Positions 9,279 through 18,530 of a DNA stretch of 64,000 bases are shown piece after piece. A model generated the notes under the pieces. That model was not told the DNA's origin and did not search any database. It worked only from the letters and a program-made list of their open reading frames with translations. Origin of the DNA: Arenibacter echinorum. Its GTDB lineage: Bacteria; Bacteroidota; Bacteroidia; Flavobacteriales; Flavobacteriaceae. How positions within the stretch are numbered: the stretch's first letter is position 1; every line of letters starts with the position of its first letter. A program made the translations under genes and the position numbers. The stretch is taken from the NCBI RefSeq assembly GCF_003259375.1, contig NZ_QLLN01000002.1, positions 744,001-808,000 of the forward strand, in the 5' to 3' direction.

Positions 9279-10745
9279 TTGCTCACAAACTTTTCATTGC
9301 GTTCCCGAATTTTTATTTCCATGATTTTTTGGGTAGTAATTGCATTTATACTAATTGCATCCGTTACGGTATACCAGTACAGCGAACAAAACAGGGACTA
9401 CCATGCTGACCGCATGGAACGGAAGGAAGAACAAATAAAACAGAGTATTGATCTGGCACTTCAAAAGACTACATTTCCTGTAACAACAGAAAACTTAGGC
9501 CTTATTTTTAGGGATGAAATTTATGAGATCGCCCTGGTACAGAATATTAATTTCAATATTTACGACTTACAAGGCCAATTGATCAAAAGTTCTAGGCCTA
9601 AATTTGAAATTGATTCCATTTCCACCTGCTTGGATGCAGAAGTGTTGAACAATTTGGCTTCCTCCCGTAACAAGAGGTACGTAGAACAGAAATCGGCTGC
9701 AGGCTATAGCTATCAGGCGTCCTACACCTACATAGACGACAAAAGATTTAAACATGTGGGGATTTTAAACCTGCCGTATTTTGAAGACAACTCCTTTAAC
9801 GACAAGGAATTAAAGGAAATACTATTAAGGCTTACAGGAGCTTATTTACTTTTGATGCTCTTGGCCATTGGTCTTGCCTATTTTATTTCCAAATATATTA
9901 CTAGGTCCTTACAGACCATTTCGGACAGATTAAATCAGACCGACCTCACCAAGAGGAACGAAAAAATCATAGTGGAAAATCCCAGCGAGGAAATTGGGAA
10001 ATTGATTACCTCTTATAACGAAATGATAGATGAGCTGGAAATCAGTGCTGCAAAATTGGCCAAAGGTGAAAGGGAGCAGGCATGGCGCGAAATGGCAAAG
10101 CAGGTGGCCCATGAAATTAAAAATCCACTTACGCCTATGCGTCTAAGTGTACAGAGTTTTGAGCGTAAGTTCGACCCTAACGACCCTGACATTACAAAAA
10201 AGGTTTCAGAGTTTTCAAAAACATTGATTCAACAGATCGATACTATGAGTAGTATCGCCTCTGCTTTTTCCAACTTTGCCAATATGCCAGCCCAGCAGAA
10301 CGAGACCTTAAATGTGGTGAAAATCGTAAAAATGGCAGTGGATATTTTTGATGAAAACTATATTCATTTTTCCTCGGATGAAGAGGAAATTATAGCCAAA
10401 TTGGATCGTACACAATTAATTAGGGTAGTTACCAACTTGGTTAAAAATGCCACTCAGGCCATTGTGAATGTAGAGGCTCCCAATGTTTTGGTAACCGTCT
10501 CCAAAGAGGGGGATTTTGTAAAAATGACTGTGGAGGATAATGGTGTGGGAATCTCAATGGAATCAAAGGACAAGGTTTTTGAACCCAAGTTCACTACCAA
10601 GACCAGCGGAATGGGCCTTGGTCTGGGGATGGTAAAAAATATTGTGGAAACCTATAAAGGAACCATCAACTTTACTACCGAACCCGGTAAGGGTACCATT
10701 TTTACGGTGCGGTTTCCCATCGCCAATGCAGGCGCAAATATGTAA
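9279..10745 (+). CDS. HAMP-domain sensor histidine kinase
   Basis: Membrane sensor kinase of 488 residues. Order: TM1 (~residues 12-30), extracytoplasmic sensor (~30-185), TM2 (~187-205), HAMP (~206-265), HisKA with H278 in QVAHEIKNPLTPMRLSV, and HATPase_c with an N box (TNLVKNATQAI), G1 (VEDNGVGIS) and G2 (GMGLGLGMVKNIVE). The H-x-I-K-N-P-L-T-P-M type is the NtrY/AtoS-like kinase group. No response regulator is adjacent, so the partner is unknown. The start is TTG at 9279; it keeps a conserved-looking leader NFSLRSRIFIS, whereas the next ATG (9321) would cut into TM1. Confidence 0.88.
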   Translation: MLTNFSLRSRIFISMIFWVVIAFILIASVTVYQYSEQNRDYHADRMERKEEQIKQSIDLALQKTTFPVTTENLGLIFRDEIYEIALVQNINFNIYDLQGQLIKSSRPKFEIDSISTCLDAEVLNNLASSRNKRYVEQKSAAGYSYQASYTYIDDKRFKHVGILNLPYFEDNSFNDKELKEILLRLTGAYLLLMLLAIGLAYFISKYITRSLQTISDRLNQTDLTKRNEKIIVENPSEEIGKLITSYNEMIDELEISAAKLAKGEREQAWREMAKQVAHEIKNPLTPMRLSVQSFERKFDPNDPDITKKVSEFSKTLIQQIDTMSSIASAFSNFANMPAQQNETLNVVKIVKMAVDIFDENYIHFSSDEEEIIAKLDRTQLIRVVTNLVKNATQAIVNVEAPNVLVTVSKEGDFVKMTVEDNGVGISMESKDKVFEPKFTTKTSGMGLGLGMVKNIVETYKGTINFTTEPGKGTIFTVRFPIANAGANM

Positions 10746-10814
10746 GTCCTTATGGGCAAGGAATTCAATATTCAATATTTTGACAAATTCAGATGAAAAA
10801 TTAATTTTTAAGCC

Positions 10815-11597
10815 ATGAAATACGAAAATCTACTTATTACTACAGACAAAGAGGTGGCCATAATCACCATAAATCGGCCTACCAAATTAAATGCACTTAA
10901 TAAGGCGACCATCGAAGAACTGCATTATGCGTTTAAGGCCTTGGAGAAGGATAAAAACGTAAAGGTGATAATTTTAACTGGAAGCGGGGAGAAGGCGTTC
11001 GTGGCTGGGGCTGATATTTCCGAGTTCGCCAGTTTTTCGGAAAAAGAGGGTGCTAAATTGGCGGCTAAAGGCCAAAAACAATTGTTCGACTTTGTAGAAA
11101 ACCTATCCACTCCAGTCATAGCCGCTGTCAATGGATTTGCCTTGGGAGGCGGATTGGAATTGGCCATGGCCTGCCATTTTAGGGTGGCCAGCCATAATGC
11201 CCGTATGGGCCTTCCCGAAGTTTCCCTGGGTGTTATACCAGGTTATGGGGGTACACAGAGACTGCCACAACTTATAGGGAGGGGCAGGGCCATGGAAATG
11301 ATCTTAACAGCTGGAATGATCGATGCGGCCAAGGCACTGGAGTTCGGTTTGGTCAACTATGTGGTGGAGCAGGAACATCTTATGGATCTATGTAAAAAAT
11401 TTGCAGGTAAGATATCGAATAATTCGCCTGTGGCCATTAGTTATGCAATAAAAGCGATAAATGCTGGTTTTAACAATAGTATTAACGGGTTCAAAACGGA
11501 AATAGAAGCTTTTGGCAGTTGTTTTGGTACTTCAGATTTTAAGGAGGGAACCACTGCTTTTTTGGAAAAAAGAAAGGCCAATTTTCCGGGAGCTTAG
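10815..11597 (+). CDS. Enoyl-CoA hydratase (crotonase family)
   Basis: Adds water to trans-2-enoyl-CoA in fatty-acid or amino-acid breakdown. The 260-residue protein has the oxyanion-hole and CoA motifs AGADISEF and NGFALGGGLELAMAC, followed by GLPEVSLGVIPGYGGTQRL. Both glutamates expected of a true hydratase are present (LGGGLELA and LPEVSLG), arguing against an isomerase-only or decarboxylase member. The specific substrate cannot be told. The secreted unknown protein follows after 23 bases, so the two may share a transcript. Confidence 0.93.
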   Translation: MKYENLLITTDKEVAIITINRPTKLNALNKATIEELHYAFKALEKDKNVKVIILTGSGEKAFVAGADISEFASFSEKEGAKLAAKGQKQLFDFVENLSTPVIAAVNGFALGGGLELAMACHFRVASHNARMGLPEVSLGVIPGYGGTQRLPQLIGRGRAMEMILTAGMIDAAKALEFGLVNYVVEQEHLMDLCKKFAGKISNNSPVAISYAIKAINAGFNNSINGFKTEIEAFGSCFGTSDFKEGTTAFLEKRKANFPGA

Positions 11598-11620
11598 AAG
11601 GATGCCCTAAATAGTTTATT

Positions 11621-13192
11621 ATGGATATTGGGAAAAATCTTGTGTTGCCATTTTTGCTTTTTTGCTTTTTTTTACTAACTCAGGCGCAGGAATTGCCTGT
11701 AAAATATAGTTTTGGAGAAAAATATAACGATAGGTATAAGTATTCTAACCTTCTGGAAATTTCGGATGACGGAATGGGAGGCTCTATTTTGGTGCGTTCC
11801 TATTACACCGGCATAATCCTTAAACCCAAAGGATATTATATTGAACATTACAATCAGGATTTGGAACTGGTAGGCGAATATAATTACAAGTTAAAAGGCC
11901 TCGATTTTGTAAACGCCTTTGTAAAGAACGGACAACTTAATATCTTGTTCTTGGATTACAATCTTGGCAAGGGGTCCTATGATTACGTAGTGCATAGAAG
12001 TCCAATAGGCAATTTTAATTTTACCCAGGAGACCATTCTTTCAATACCCTCTCAGCAGGTAAATGAGCCCTTGGACCATAATTACTACAAGAGGAATTTT
12101 TCATCGGGTTTTACTACCACTGCTTTTCTCAATGAGGACAAAACCGCTATTGCCATCAGTACCCACTATAAAAAAGGAAAAGACGAAAAGCATTTTGTAT
12201 ATCTCTTCAACAGTAGCTTAAAAAAGCTCATAGAATATGATTTTTCTGCGGAAATAGAAGAAAAGAACTATGCCTTTGAAAACATGGTCACCTCAAAAGA
12301 CCTAAACCAAGTATATTTGGTTGGTAAGGCTTATTATAAAAAGAAGCGTTTTGCGGCCACGGAACGCAAATTTCAATACGAATTACTAAAGGTTGCCAAG
12401 AATGGGGCCATTACACAAACTTTTGATGACCCGGGTAAATTTTCTGAAGCCTTAAAACCCATCATAGTAAATGATAAATTGATCTGTGTTGGTTTTTATG
12501 CAGATAGAAAGGATAATAGATATAATGGTTTGGCCTATTTTGAACTTGATGGGAACTCCCTAGGTATCAAGGCCAAAAAATACAATGCGTTTTCACAGCA
12601 ATTTATGGAGGATAAGTTTGGTAGGGAGGACGATACGGAAATAAAAAATTTGGTCTTTAAGAATGTTAGTGTTACCAAGGATAATTCCATTCTTTTTAAC
12701 GCGGAGGAATACTTTGTTACTTCCAGTGTACAGCAGGACCCTACCGGTTCCAGGGTTAAAATCGAAAGGTTTCATTACAACGACATTGTCAGTGCCAAAT
12801 TAAATTCAGAAGGAGATATCATTTGGGCAAGAAATATTAATAAGTCGGAGGTCACCCAGGGAGACGGGGCCTACGCCTCATACAGCACTTGTGCCAGTGG
12901 CGACAATACTTATTATTTGATCAGTACGGCATCAGAAAATCCACAATTGTTAAGTGGCGAAAGGCTAGTTTTTAAACAGGGCCTTAGCCGCAACAGAAAT
13001 GTGTTTATGATCCAATTGGACAAGGAAGGGAAGATAAGTTATGAAAAGGTAATAGATGACCACGAAGCACGCCTTCCGTTAATGGTTTCCATGCCGTTAA
13101 TAGACAAGGAAAACAGTAATATGCTTTATTATGCCAAAAGGGGATCTAAAAAGCAATTGGTCAAAGTTGAAATTACTGGCTCCAATAAATAA
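11621..13192 (+). CDS. Secreted protein of unknown function
   Basis: 523 residues with an N-terminal signal peptide (LVLPFLLFCFFLLTQAQ). The mature part is hydrophilic and rich in tyrosine, asparagine and lysine, with strand-like repeating stretches such as KHFVYLFNSSLKKLIEYD and DKLICVGFYADRKDNRYNG. This pattern would fit a beta-propeller or similar all-beta fold, but no family was recognised. It follows the enoyl-CoA hydratase gene at 23 bases. It is probably a periplasmic or surface protein of a Bacteroidota-restricted family. Confidence 0.7.
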   Translation: MDIGKNLVLPFLLFCFFLLTQAQELPVKYSFGEKYNDRYKYSNLLEISDDGMGGSILVRSYYTGIILKPKGYYIEHYNQDLELVGEYNYKLKGLDFVNAFVKNGQLNILFLDYNLGKGSYDYVVHRSPIGNFNFTQETILSIPSQQVNEPLDHNYYKRNFSSGFTTTAFLNEDKTAIAISTHYKKGKDEKHFVYLFNSSLKKLIEYDFSAEIEEKNYAFENMVTSKDLNQVYLVGKAYYKKKRFAATERKFQYELLKVAKNGAITQTFDDPGKFSEALKPIIVNDKLICVGFYADRKDNRYNGLAYFELDGNSLGIKAKKYNAFSQQFMEDKFGREDDTEIKNLVFKNVSVTKDNSILFNAEEYFVTSSVQQDPTGSRVKIERFHYNDIVSAKLNSEGDIIWARNINKSEVTQGDGAYASYSTCASGDNTYYLISTASENPQLLSGERLVFKQGLSRNRNVFMIQLDKEGKISYEKVIDDHEARLPLMVSMPLIDKENSNMLYYAKRGSKKQLVKVEITGSNK

Positions 13193-13305
13193 AAATTCTT
13201 TTGTGGATTAGCTTTAGCCCATGCTTATAGATAAGTCTGTTAATTAACATATATAAGCTGACAACTATTGGAAATAATCCATATGTTTGGATTAAATCCA
13301 TTATT

Positions 13306-14379
13306 TTGCCAAAGGAAGAATATATCAAGGGTAGAGGGGCCCAAAAAAATACAAAGAATAGGTTTGCCCAATTCTCCAATGAATTAAGGGACGATTTTTT
13401 GGAATTCTGCCGTATGGAAGGGGAAATATCGGTTTCCAACAAGACACAGTACCTTCCTATATTTCCAAAGACGATTGTAAACAAAGTAAATAGTCCCGAT
13501 GTGGGCATGAATTATTCCTTGAATCCTTATCAGGGTTGCGAACATGGATGTATTTATTGTTATGCCAGGAATACCCACGAATATTGGGGCTATAGTGCGG
13601 GTCTCGATTTTGAACGGAAAATTTTGGTCAAAAAGGACGCGCCTGCCCTGTTGGAAGCTAAATTGAAAAGCAGAAGTTGGAAGGCTGCAACCATTGTCCT
13701 TTCGGGGAATACGGACTGTTATCAACCCGCGGAACAGCAATTTAGGATTACCAGGGCTTGTTTGGAAGTGTTTTTAAAATACCGGCATCCGGTGGGCATA
13801 ATTACTAAAAATGTATTGGTTCTTAGGGATTTGGACATCCTGACTCAATTGGCGCAGGAGAATTTGATAGCGGTAAATATTTCAGTAACATCTTTGTCCG
13901 AAGAAACTAGGCGCATTCTGGAACCTAGAACGGCCACTATTAAAAAGAGACTGGAGACAATTCGCCACTTGTCCGAAAACTATATTCCTGTAAATGCAAT
14001 GTTGGCCCCTATTATTCCAGGTATAAATAGTCATGAAATTCTTAATTTGGCTAGAGCCGTATCCGATGCAGGGGCTCTTTCTTTTGGGTTCACCGTGGTT
14101 CGACTTAATGGGGCCATAGGCCAGATATTTGAGGATTGGATTAGAAAGACCTTACCGGATAGGGCCAATAAAGTACTTCAACAGATAGCGGACTGCCATG
14201 GGGGTTCCCTAAACGACAGGCGGTTTGGTATACGTAACAGGGGCGAAGGCAAAATGGCCCAGCAAATTAAAGATATGGCCCATTTGGCGCGACAAAAATA
14301 TTTTAAGGACAAAGTCTTTCCAAAACTTAATACAGAGCTGTACGAAGGCTATAAGGGGGGTCAATTAAAGTTATTTTAG
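13306..14379 (+). CDS. PA0069-family radical SAM protein
   Basis: Radical SAM enzyme of 357 residues. The cluster motif is CEHGCIYCYAR (CX3CX2C) near residue 75. The N terminus IKGRGAQ and the stretch VLSGNTDCYQPAEQ are typical of the PA0069 group, related to spore photoproduct lyase-like proteins; the group's reaction is not established. The C terminus contains NDRRFGIRNRGEGKMAQQI. The start is TTG at 13306. No in-frame ATG lies upstream, and the family's conserved N-terminal segment starts within ten residues. A 13-base dyad (TGGATT-A-AATCCA) at 13288-13300 lies directly before the start. Confidence 0.87.
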   Translation: MPKEEYIKGRGAQKNTKNRFAQFSNELRDDFLEFCRMEGEISVSNKTQYLPIFPKTIVNKVNSPDVGMNYSLNPYQGCEHGCIYCYARNTHEYWGYSAGLDFERKILVKKDAPALLEAKLKSRSWKAATIVLSGNTDCYQPAEQQFRITRACLEVFLKYRHPVGIITKNVLVLRDLDILTQLAQENLIAVNISVTSLSEETRRILEPRTATIKKRLETIRHLSENYIPVNAMLAPIIPGINSHEILNLARAVSDAGALSFGFTVVRLNGAIGQIFEDWIRKTLPDRANKVLQQIADCHGGSLNDRRFGIRNRGEGKMAQQIKDMAHLARQKYFKDKVFPKLNTELYEGYKGGQLKLF

Positions 14380-14490
14380 CACAGAGACTTTTGTTTATGC
14401 TGGATATAATAGTGGATACAGGGATTTGTGTAGATAAAGGCCCAGTAAAAAGGTGATTAATAATATACTGAAAGGTATTTGCTAGATATG

Positions 14491-15147
14491 TTAAGCATTG
14501 CCGTTCCATTCCTCATAGAATTGCTTTAGATATTCCAACATGAATTGGTGCCTTTTTTCAGCCAGTTTCTTGCCAGAGTCCGTATTCATTTTGTCTTTCA
14601 GGAGCAGTAATTTTTCATAAAAATGATTTATGGTAGGTGCCTTTGATTTTTTGTACTCCTCCTTGGTCATTTGTAGGTTGGGAGCAATTTCGGGGTTATA
14701 AAGCTCCCTATTCTTATACCCGCCGTAATTGAAGGCACGGGCAATTCCAATGGCGCCAATGGCATCCAATCGATCTGCATCCTGTACCACCTGCAATTCC
14801 TTGGAAGTAAATAGTTTTTTAGAGTCCAAACTGGATTTATAGGATATGTTTTCAATTATTTTCACCACATGATCCACTATCTTTTCATCGACCTCAAGGG
14901 AAGTTAAAAATTCCATTGCCATTTTTGGTCCAACCGTTTCGTCCCCGCCATTAAACTTTGCATCTGCAATATCGTGAAGTAGGGCACCTAGGCTAACTAC
15001 GAGTACATCTACCTTTTCATCTTTCGCTATAAGAAGGGTATTCTTAAAAACGCGTTGGATATGAAACCAATCGTGTCCCCCTTCGGCTCCCTTGAGCGTC
15101 TCTTTAACAAAGGCAATGGTTTCCTCTATGATTTGGGTGTTGGTCAT
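14491..15147 (-). CDS. HD-domain metal-dependent phosphohydrolase
   Basis: Soluble protein of 218 residues. HD signature residues occur in order: HDWFHIQRV, LLHDIADAKF (the HD pair) and DADRLDAIGAIGIARAF. This is the YedJ-like HD hydrolase group, which acts on phosphoesters; the natural substrate is unknown. Its ATG overlaps the stop of the upstream acyltransferase gene by four bases (minus-strand order acyltransferase then HD), so they are probably translationally coupled. The radical SAM gene is convergent, with a 111-base gap in which no clear terminator was seen. Confidence 0.88.
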   Translation of the reverse strand: MTNTQIIEETIAFVKETLKGAEGGHDWFHIQRVFKNTLLIAKDEKVDVLVVSLGALLHDIADAKFNGGDETVGPKMAMEFLTSLEVDEKIVDHVVKIIENISYKSSLDSKKLFTSKELQVVQDADRLDAIGAIGIARAFNYGGYKNRELYNPEIAPNLQMTKEEYKKSKAPTINHFYEKLLLLKDKMNTDSGKKLAEKRHQFMLEYLKQFYEEWNGNA

Positions 15148-15881
15148 GCTGATGGAATTATGGCCTTGGTTATGGTTCTTTCTATATTTTCTATGAGTTC
15201 TTCAACATCTCCTGTATTTTCCAATGGTTTATGAACGTCAAAGGTTATGTGGTTACCAATTCCATACGGAAATTTACCGTATTTCAACATTTTCCAGGAA
15301 TTGTTGATGCTAATGGGGATAATTAGGGCGGAAGGCGCCTTTTTTAATAGGACCTTTAATCCAGTGGTGTGGAATTTTTTGGGTTGTCCTGTCTTACTTC
15401 TGGTACCTTCCGGGAATATGACGGCGGAACGATTGTATTTTTCAATATAAGCGCCCAGTTTTGCAATTTGCGTCAGGGACTGCCTACTATCCTTTCTATT
15501 TATGAGTACAGAACCGCCATGCCTAAGGTTATAGGACACGCTGGGTATTCCTTTGCCCAATTCCATCTTACTCACAAATTTGGGGTGATGTTTTCGCATG
15601 TGCCAAATAATAGGTGGAATATCGTGCATACTTTGATGGTTGAGCACAATAATGGCCGGTCTATCTGTTGGTATATCTTGTGGATTGTTAAAGGTATAGC
15701 GCGTTCCTAGTATATGGGTACAGCGAAGCAGGCAGAGGTTCAACAGGGCCACACTTATTCTGTGGGCATTATAGCCGAACCAATTAAAGCAGACCCATTG
15801 AATGGGATGGAACAGAAGCAATGTTGACCCAAATAATAGGAGGTAAAGGGCCGACAAGGGAAATGCTAATACTTTTTGCAT
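15144..15881 (-). CDS. plsC: 1-acyl-sn-glycerol-3-phosphate acyltransferase
   Basis: Membrane-associated acyltransferase (245 residues) that acylates lysophosphatidic acid to phosphatidic acid in phospholipid synthesis. It shows the HX4D motif (NHQSMHD) and the FPEGTRS motif. N-terminal hydrophobic segments (FPLSALYLLLFGSTLLLF) would anchor it. A longer in-frame start exists at 15923, but it would translate through an intrinsic terminator at 15896-15920, so the ATG at 15881 (MQKVLAFPLS) is preferred. Its stop overlaps the HD hydrolase start by four bases. The start codon lies only 5 bases past the terminator U-tract. Confidence 0.88.
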   Translation of the reverse strand: MQKVLAFPLSALYLLLFGSTLLLFHPIQWVCFNWFGYNAHRISVALLNLCLLRCTHILGTRYTFNNPQDIPTDRPAIIVLNHQSMHDIPPIIWHMRKHHPKFVSKMELGKGIPSVSYNLRHGGSVLINRKDSRQSLTQIAKLGAYIEKYNRSAVIFPEGTRSKTGQPKKFHTTGLKVLLKKAPSALIIPISINNSWKMLKYGKFPYGIGNHITFDVHKPLENTGDVEELIENIERTITKAIIPSA

Positions 15882-15895
15882 GCTACAAAAATAAA

Positions 15896-15920
15896 AAACC
15901 GCTCTTTTACAAAGCGGTTT
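15896..15920 (-). terminator. Intrinsic terminator after bacilliredoxin gene
   Basis: Eight-base perfect stem (AAACCGCT / AGCGGTTT) with a nine-base loop. Read on the minus strand it is followed by TTTATTTTTG, a U-rich tail. It ends the bacilliredoxin transcript and sits directly before the plsC start. Confidence 0.8.
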
Positions 15921-15962
15921 CATTCAAGATTATTTACTGAATATTAATGAGGTAATGCCACA

Positions 15963-16373
15963 TTAACAAAACTCATTGTAAGCTTCCATTAAATTCTCTG
16001 CAATTACTTCTGCAGGCCTACCTTCAATATGATGACGTTCAATCATATGTACCAATTCTCCGTCCTTGAACAATGCCATACTGGGCGAAGATGGTGGAAA
16101 AGGAATCATTGCATTCCTTGCGGCGTTAACAGCTTCAGTGTCTACACCGGCAAAAACGGTTACCAAATGGTTTGGTTTTTTTGGATTCTGAAGGCTCATT
16201 TTGGCAGCAGGTCTTGCATTGGCGGCGGCGCAGCCACAAACTGAATTGACCACTACCAAGGTAGTTCCTTCCTTACCAAGGGCACTTTTAACCGCATCGG
16301 CTGTATATAGTTCTTCAAAACCGGCTATAGCCAAGTCTTGTCTCATAGGTTTTACTAATTCTGCAGGATACAT
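15963..16373 (-). CDS. Bacilliredoxin (BrxA/BrxB family)
   Basis: Small cytoplasmic thioredoxin-fold protein of 136 residues that removes bacillithiol from protein cysteines. The CGC active site is in NSVCGCAAANARPAA. The family stretches MYPAELVKPMRQDL, TVFAGVDTEA and PFPPSSPSMALFKDG are present, and the length matches the family. The ATG at 16373 was chosen over 16421 because it gives the family N terminus and because a -7 element lies between the two. The presence of bacilliredoxin implies, but does not prove, that the organism makes bacillithiol. Confidence 0.92.
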   Translation of the reverse strand: MYPAELVKPMRQDLAIAGFEELYTADAVKSALGKEGTTLVVVNSVCGCAAANARPAAKMSLQNPKKPNHLVTVFAGVDTEAVNAARNAMIPFPPSSPSMALFKDGELVHMIERHHIEGRPAEVIAENLMEAYNEFC

Positions 16374-16408
16374 AGTATAAATTTTTATTCGATTATTGAT
16401 AAAGTTTT

Positions 16409-16416
16409 CAAAGATA
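16409..16416 (-). promoter_or_regulatory. Putative -7 element of the bacilliredoxin gene
   Basis: TATCTTTG on the minus strand, 35 bases before the chosen ATG at 16373. It fits TAnnTTTG and lies downstream of the alternative start at 16421, supporting the shorter protein. Confidence 0.5.
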
Positions 16417-16484
16417 ACCATTTTAAGGCATCCTAACTAAATACCTTAACTTTTCATTAGACCTTCTATTGTACCTTAAAATTA

Positions 16485-16492
16485 TATCTTTG
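16485..16492 (+). promoter_or_regulatory. Putative -7 element of the TerB-DnaJ gene
   Basis: TATCTTTG, 18 bases before the ATG at 16511. It is identical to the -7 element of the divergent bacilliredoxin gene and lies inside the longer frame that opens at 16469, which favours the 16511 start. Confidence 0.5.
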
Positions 16493-16510
16493 CCAAAATT
16501 TGAAATAAAG

Positions 16511-17248
16511 ATGATTAAATGGTTTGCTGCAATATTGGGGTATTATGTCTTTAGGTTTCCTGGGGCAATACTGGGATTTATTATTGGTAGCTTTTTTGAT
16601 AATCTGAAAAGCTCTGGCAGTGGGGGAGGGCGTTCTGTTTTTAGGGATATTACGCAACAGAATGTATCTCCGGCCGATTTTGAGATCAATTTGCTTTCCC
16701 TTTGTTCCATTGTCATAAAGGCGGACGGTTCCGTTAGTCAGACCGAGATGGATTATGTGAGGCGTTACTTTGTAAGCACCTATGGCAAGGATAAGGCCAA
16801 TGCCATTTTTAGGACCTTTAATGAGGTTGTTAAAAAAAGGGAAATCTCTGCCGAGCGTATCTGCAACTATCTAAATCAGCGCACTAGATATGAAGTAAGG
16901 CTTCAATTATTGCATTTTTTGTTTGGAATAGCCCAGGCGGATGGTACCTTACGCCCAGCGGAAATCGATAAAATTTCGGAAATAGCAGGTTACTTTAGGG
17001 TAAGTCATATCGATTTTGAAAGTATTAAGGCCATGTTTATCAAATCGGCCGATAATGCATACAAAATATTGGAAATTGAAAAATCGGTGACCGACGATGA
17101 AGTTAAAAAGGCCTATAGGACCATGGCCAAAAAGTATCATCCTGATAGGGTAAATACCGAAAACGAAGCTATTAAGAAAGGGGCTGAAGAAAAGTTTAAG
17201 GAAGTTCAAAAAGCCTATGAGATTATTCAAAAGGAAAGAGGCCTTTAG
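16511..17248 (+). CDS. TerB/DnaJ-domain co-chaperone (DjlA-like)
   Basis: 245 residues. An N-terminal membrane segment with glycines ([23 protein letters not shown]) is followed by a glycine/serine linker. Next comes a TerB-like helical domain (~residues 55-165, with [15 protein letters not shown] and [15 protein letters not shown]). A C-terminal J domain contains the HPD motif (KKYHPDRVN). The order matches DjlA, a membrane-anchored partner that stimulates DnaK-type Hsp70. It is divergent from the bacilliredoxin gene; the HupE/UreJ-like gene follows after 37 bases. Confidence 0.87.
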   Translation: MIKWFAAILGYYVFRFPGAILGFIIGSFFDNLKSSGSGGGRSVFRDITQQNVSPADFEINLLSLCSIVIKADGSVSQTEMDYVRRYFVSTYGKDKANAIFRTFNEVVKKREISAERICNYLNQRTRYEVRLQLLHFLFGIAQADGTLRPAEIDKISEIAGYFRVSHIDFESIKAMFIKSADNAYKILEIEKSVTDDEVKKAYRTMAKKYHPDRVNTENEAIKKGAEEKFKEVQKAYEIIQKERGL

Positions 17249-17285
17249 GACACTAATTAAATAAATCTAAATTTTATTCTGGACA

Positions 17286-17870
17286 ATGGGGAATTTTTGG
17301 TTTTACATTCAGATGGGATTGGAGCATGTTTTGGATTTGGATGCTTATGACCATATTTTGTTCTTGGCAGCTCTGGCGGTTCCATTTACCTTTGCAAACT
17401 GGAAAAAAATATTGGTACTTGCCACTATTTTTACAATTGCACATTGCGCTTCACTTGCCCTTTCGGTGTATGAGGTAATGACAGTTGATGTTGGGTTGAT
17501 AGAGTTTCTTATTCCTGTTACCATTTTCTTTACAGCCATTCACAATCTATTCCATGCCAATAAACCCGCAGAACATAGGGATATGGTCATTTATAGTGTA
17601 GCAACGGGATTCTTTGGCCTCGTTCATGGTTTCGGGTTCTCAAATTACTTTAAGATGCTGATGGCCGGGGAAGAGGAAAAAATCTCTCCCTTATTGGGTT
17701 TTGCGGTTGGGATAGAATTTTCCCAAATATTAATTCTACTGGCGGTATTGTGCACCAATTATATTGTAAGATCTTTATTTGCGGTAAAACAACCGATTTT
17801 TACTCAAGTAACATCGATTATTATCCTATTGATTACAATACCTATGTTGTTTGCAACGTTTCCTTGGTAG
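17286..17870 (+). CDS. HupE/UreJ-like membrane protein
   Basis: Membrane protein of 194 residues with about six hydrophobic segments. It carries the histidine/aspartate motifs of the HupE/UreJ group: GLEHVLDLDAYDHILFL near the N terminus, TIAHCASLALSV, AIHNLFHANKP and GLVHGFGFSNYF. Known relatives are nickel or other metal permeases associated with hydrogenase or urease. Neither enzyme is encoded here, so the substrate is open. It is followed by a 210-base gap that carries the dCMP deaminase promoter. Confidence 0.83.
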   Translation: MGNFWFYIQMGLEHVLDLDAYDHILFLAALAVPFTFANWKKILVLATIFTIAHCASLALSVYEVMTVDVGLIEFLIPVTIFFTAIHNLFHANKPAEHRDMVIYSVATGFFGLVHGFGFSNYFKMLMAGEEEKISPLLGFAVGIEFSQILILLAVLCTNYIVRSLFAVKQPIFTQVTSIIILLITIPMLFATFPW

Positions 17871-17984
17871 AGTTTGACTAAATCTTAACCTTTCAGGATT
17901 GTACGGGCTATAGGTAGCAGCTATCTTAGTAAGGAAAAGTTATATTATTCCCAATGCGCTAATATTTTCAATAAAAAGTTCCCT

Positions 17985-17992
17985 TACCTTTG
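17985..17992 (+). promoter_or_regulatory. Putative -7 element of the dCMP deaminase gene
   Basis: TACCTTTG fits TAnnTTTG and lies 88 bases before the ATG at 18081, giving a leader of about 80 bases. No -33 element was identified. Confidence 0.4.
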
Positions 17993-18080
17993 TAAAAGCA
18001 AACCATTGGAGTAGCTGCTTAGGGGGCTAGAGACATGGTTAAGGGAAAGGGGCTCGTGAATTAATGGGAAAAATCAACGG

Positions 18081-18515
18081 ATGAAGGAACGTAAACAGGA
18101 AAAGTACGACAAGGCGTACTTACGTATGGCCAGTGAATGGGGTAAACTCTCCTTTTGCAAACGCAAGCAGGTGGGGGCGATAATAGTGAAGGATAGGATG
18201 ATAATTTCCGACGGTTACAATGGGACCCCAACCGGATTTGAAAATATTTGCGAGGACGAAGAAGGATATACCAAGTGGTATGTTCTTCATGCCGAGGCCA
18301 ATGCCATATCCAAAGTAGCCTCTTCCACTCAGTCCTGTGAAGGTGCCACACTGTACATAACATTGTCACCTTGCAAGGAATGCAGTAAGTTAATACATCA
18401 GTCTGGCATAAAACGTGTAGTATATCAGACAGCTTATAAAGATAACTCTGGGTTGCAATTTCTTGAAAAAGCCGGAGTGCAGCTCGTTCACCTGCCCATA
18501 ATTGTGAACGTGTAA
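18081..18515 (+). CDS. dCMP deaminase family protein (ComEB-like)
   Basis: Zinc-dependent deaminase of 144 residues, probably converting dCMP to dUMP to feed dTMP synthesis. Zinc and catalytic residues occur in VLHAEANAISKV (H and E) and SPCKECSKLIHQ (both cysteines). The N-terminal AYLRMASEWGKLSFCKRKQVGAI and the GYNGTPTGFEN loop are typical of the dCMP group rather than cytidine or guanine deaminases. The S41 protease gene follows after 15 bases, so they likely share a transcript. Confidence 0.9.
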   Translation: MKERKQEKYDKAYLRMASEWGKLSFCKRKQVGAIIVKDRMIISDGYNGTPTGFENICEDEEGYTKWYVLHAEANAISKVASSTQSCEGATLYITLSPCKECSKLIHQSGIKRVVYQTAYKDNSGLQFLEKAGVQLVHLPIIVNV

Positions 18516-18530
18516 ATGCTATTTTGAATC

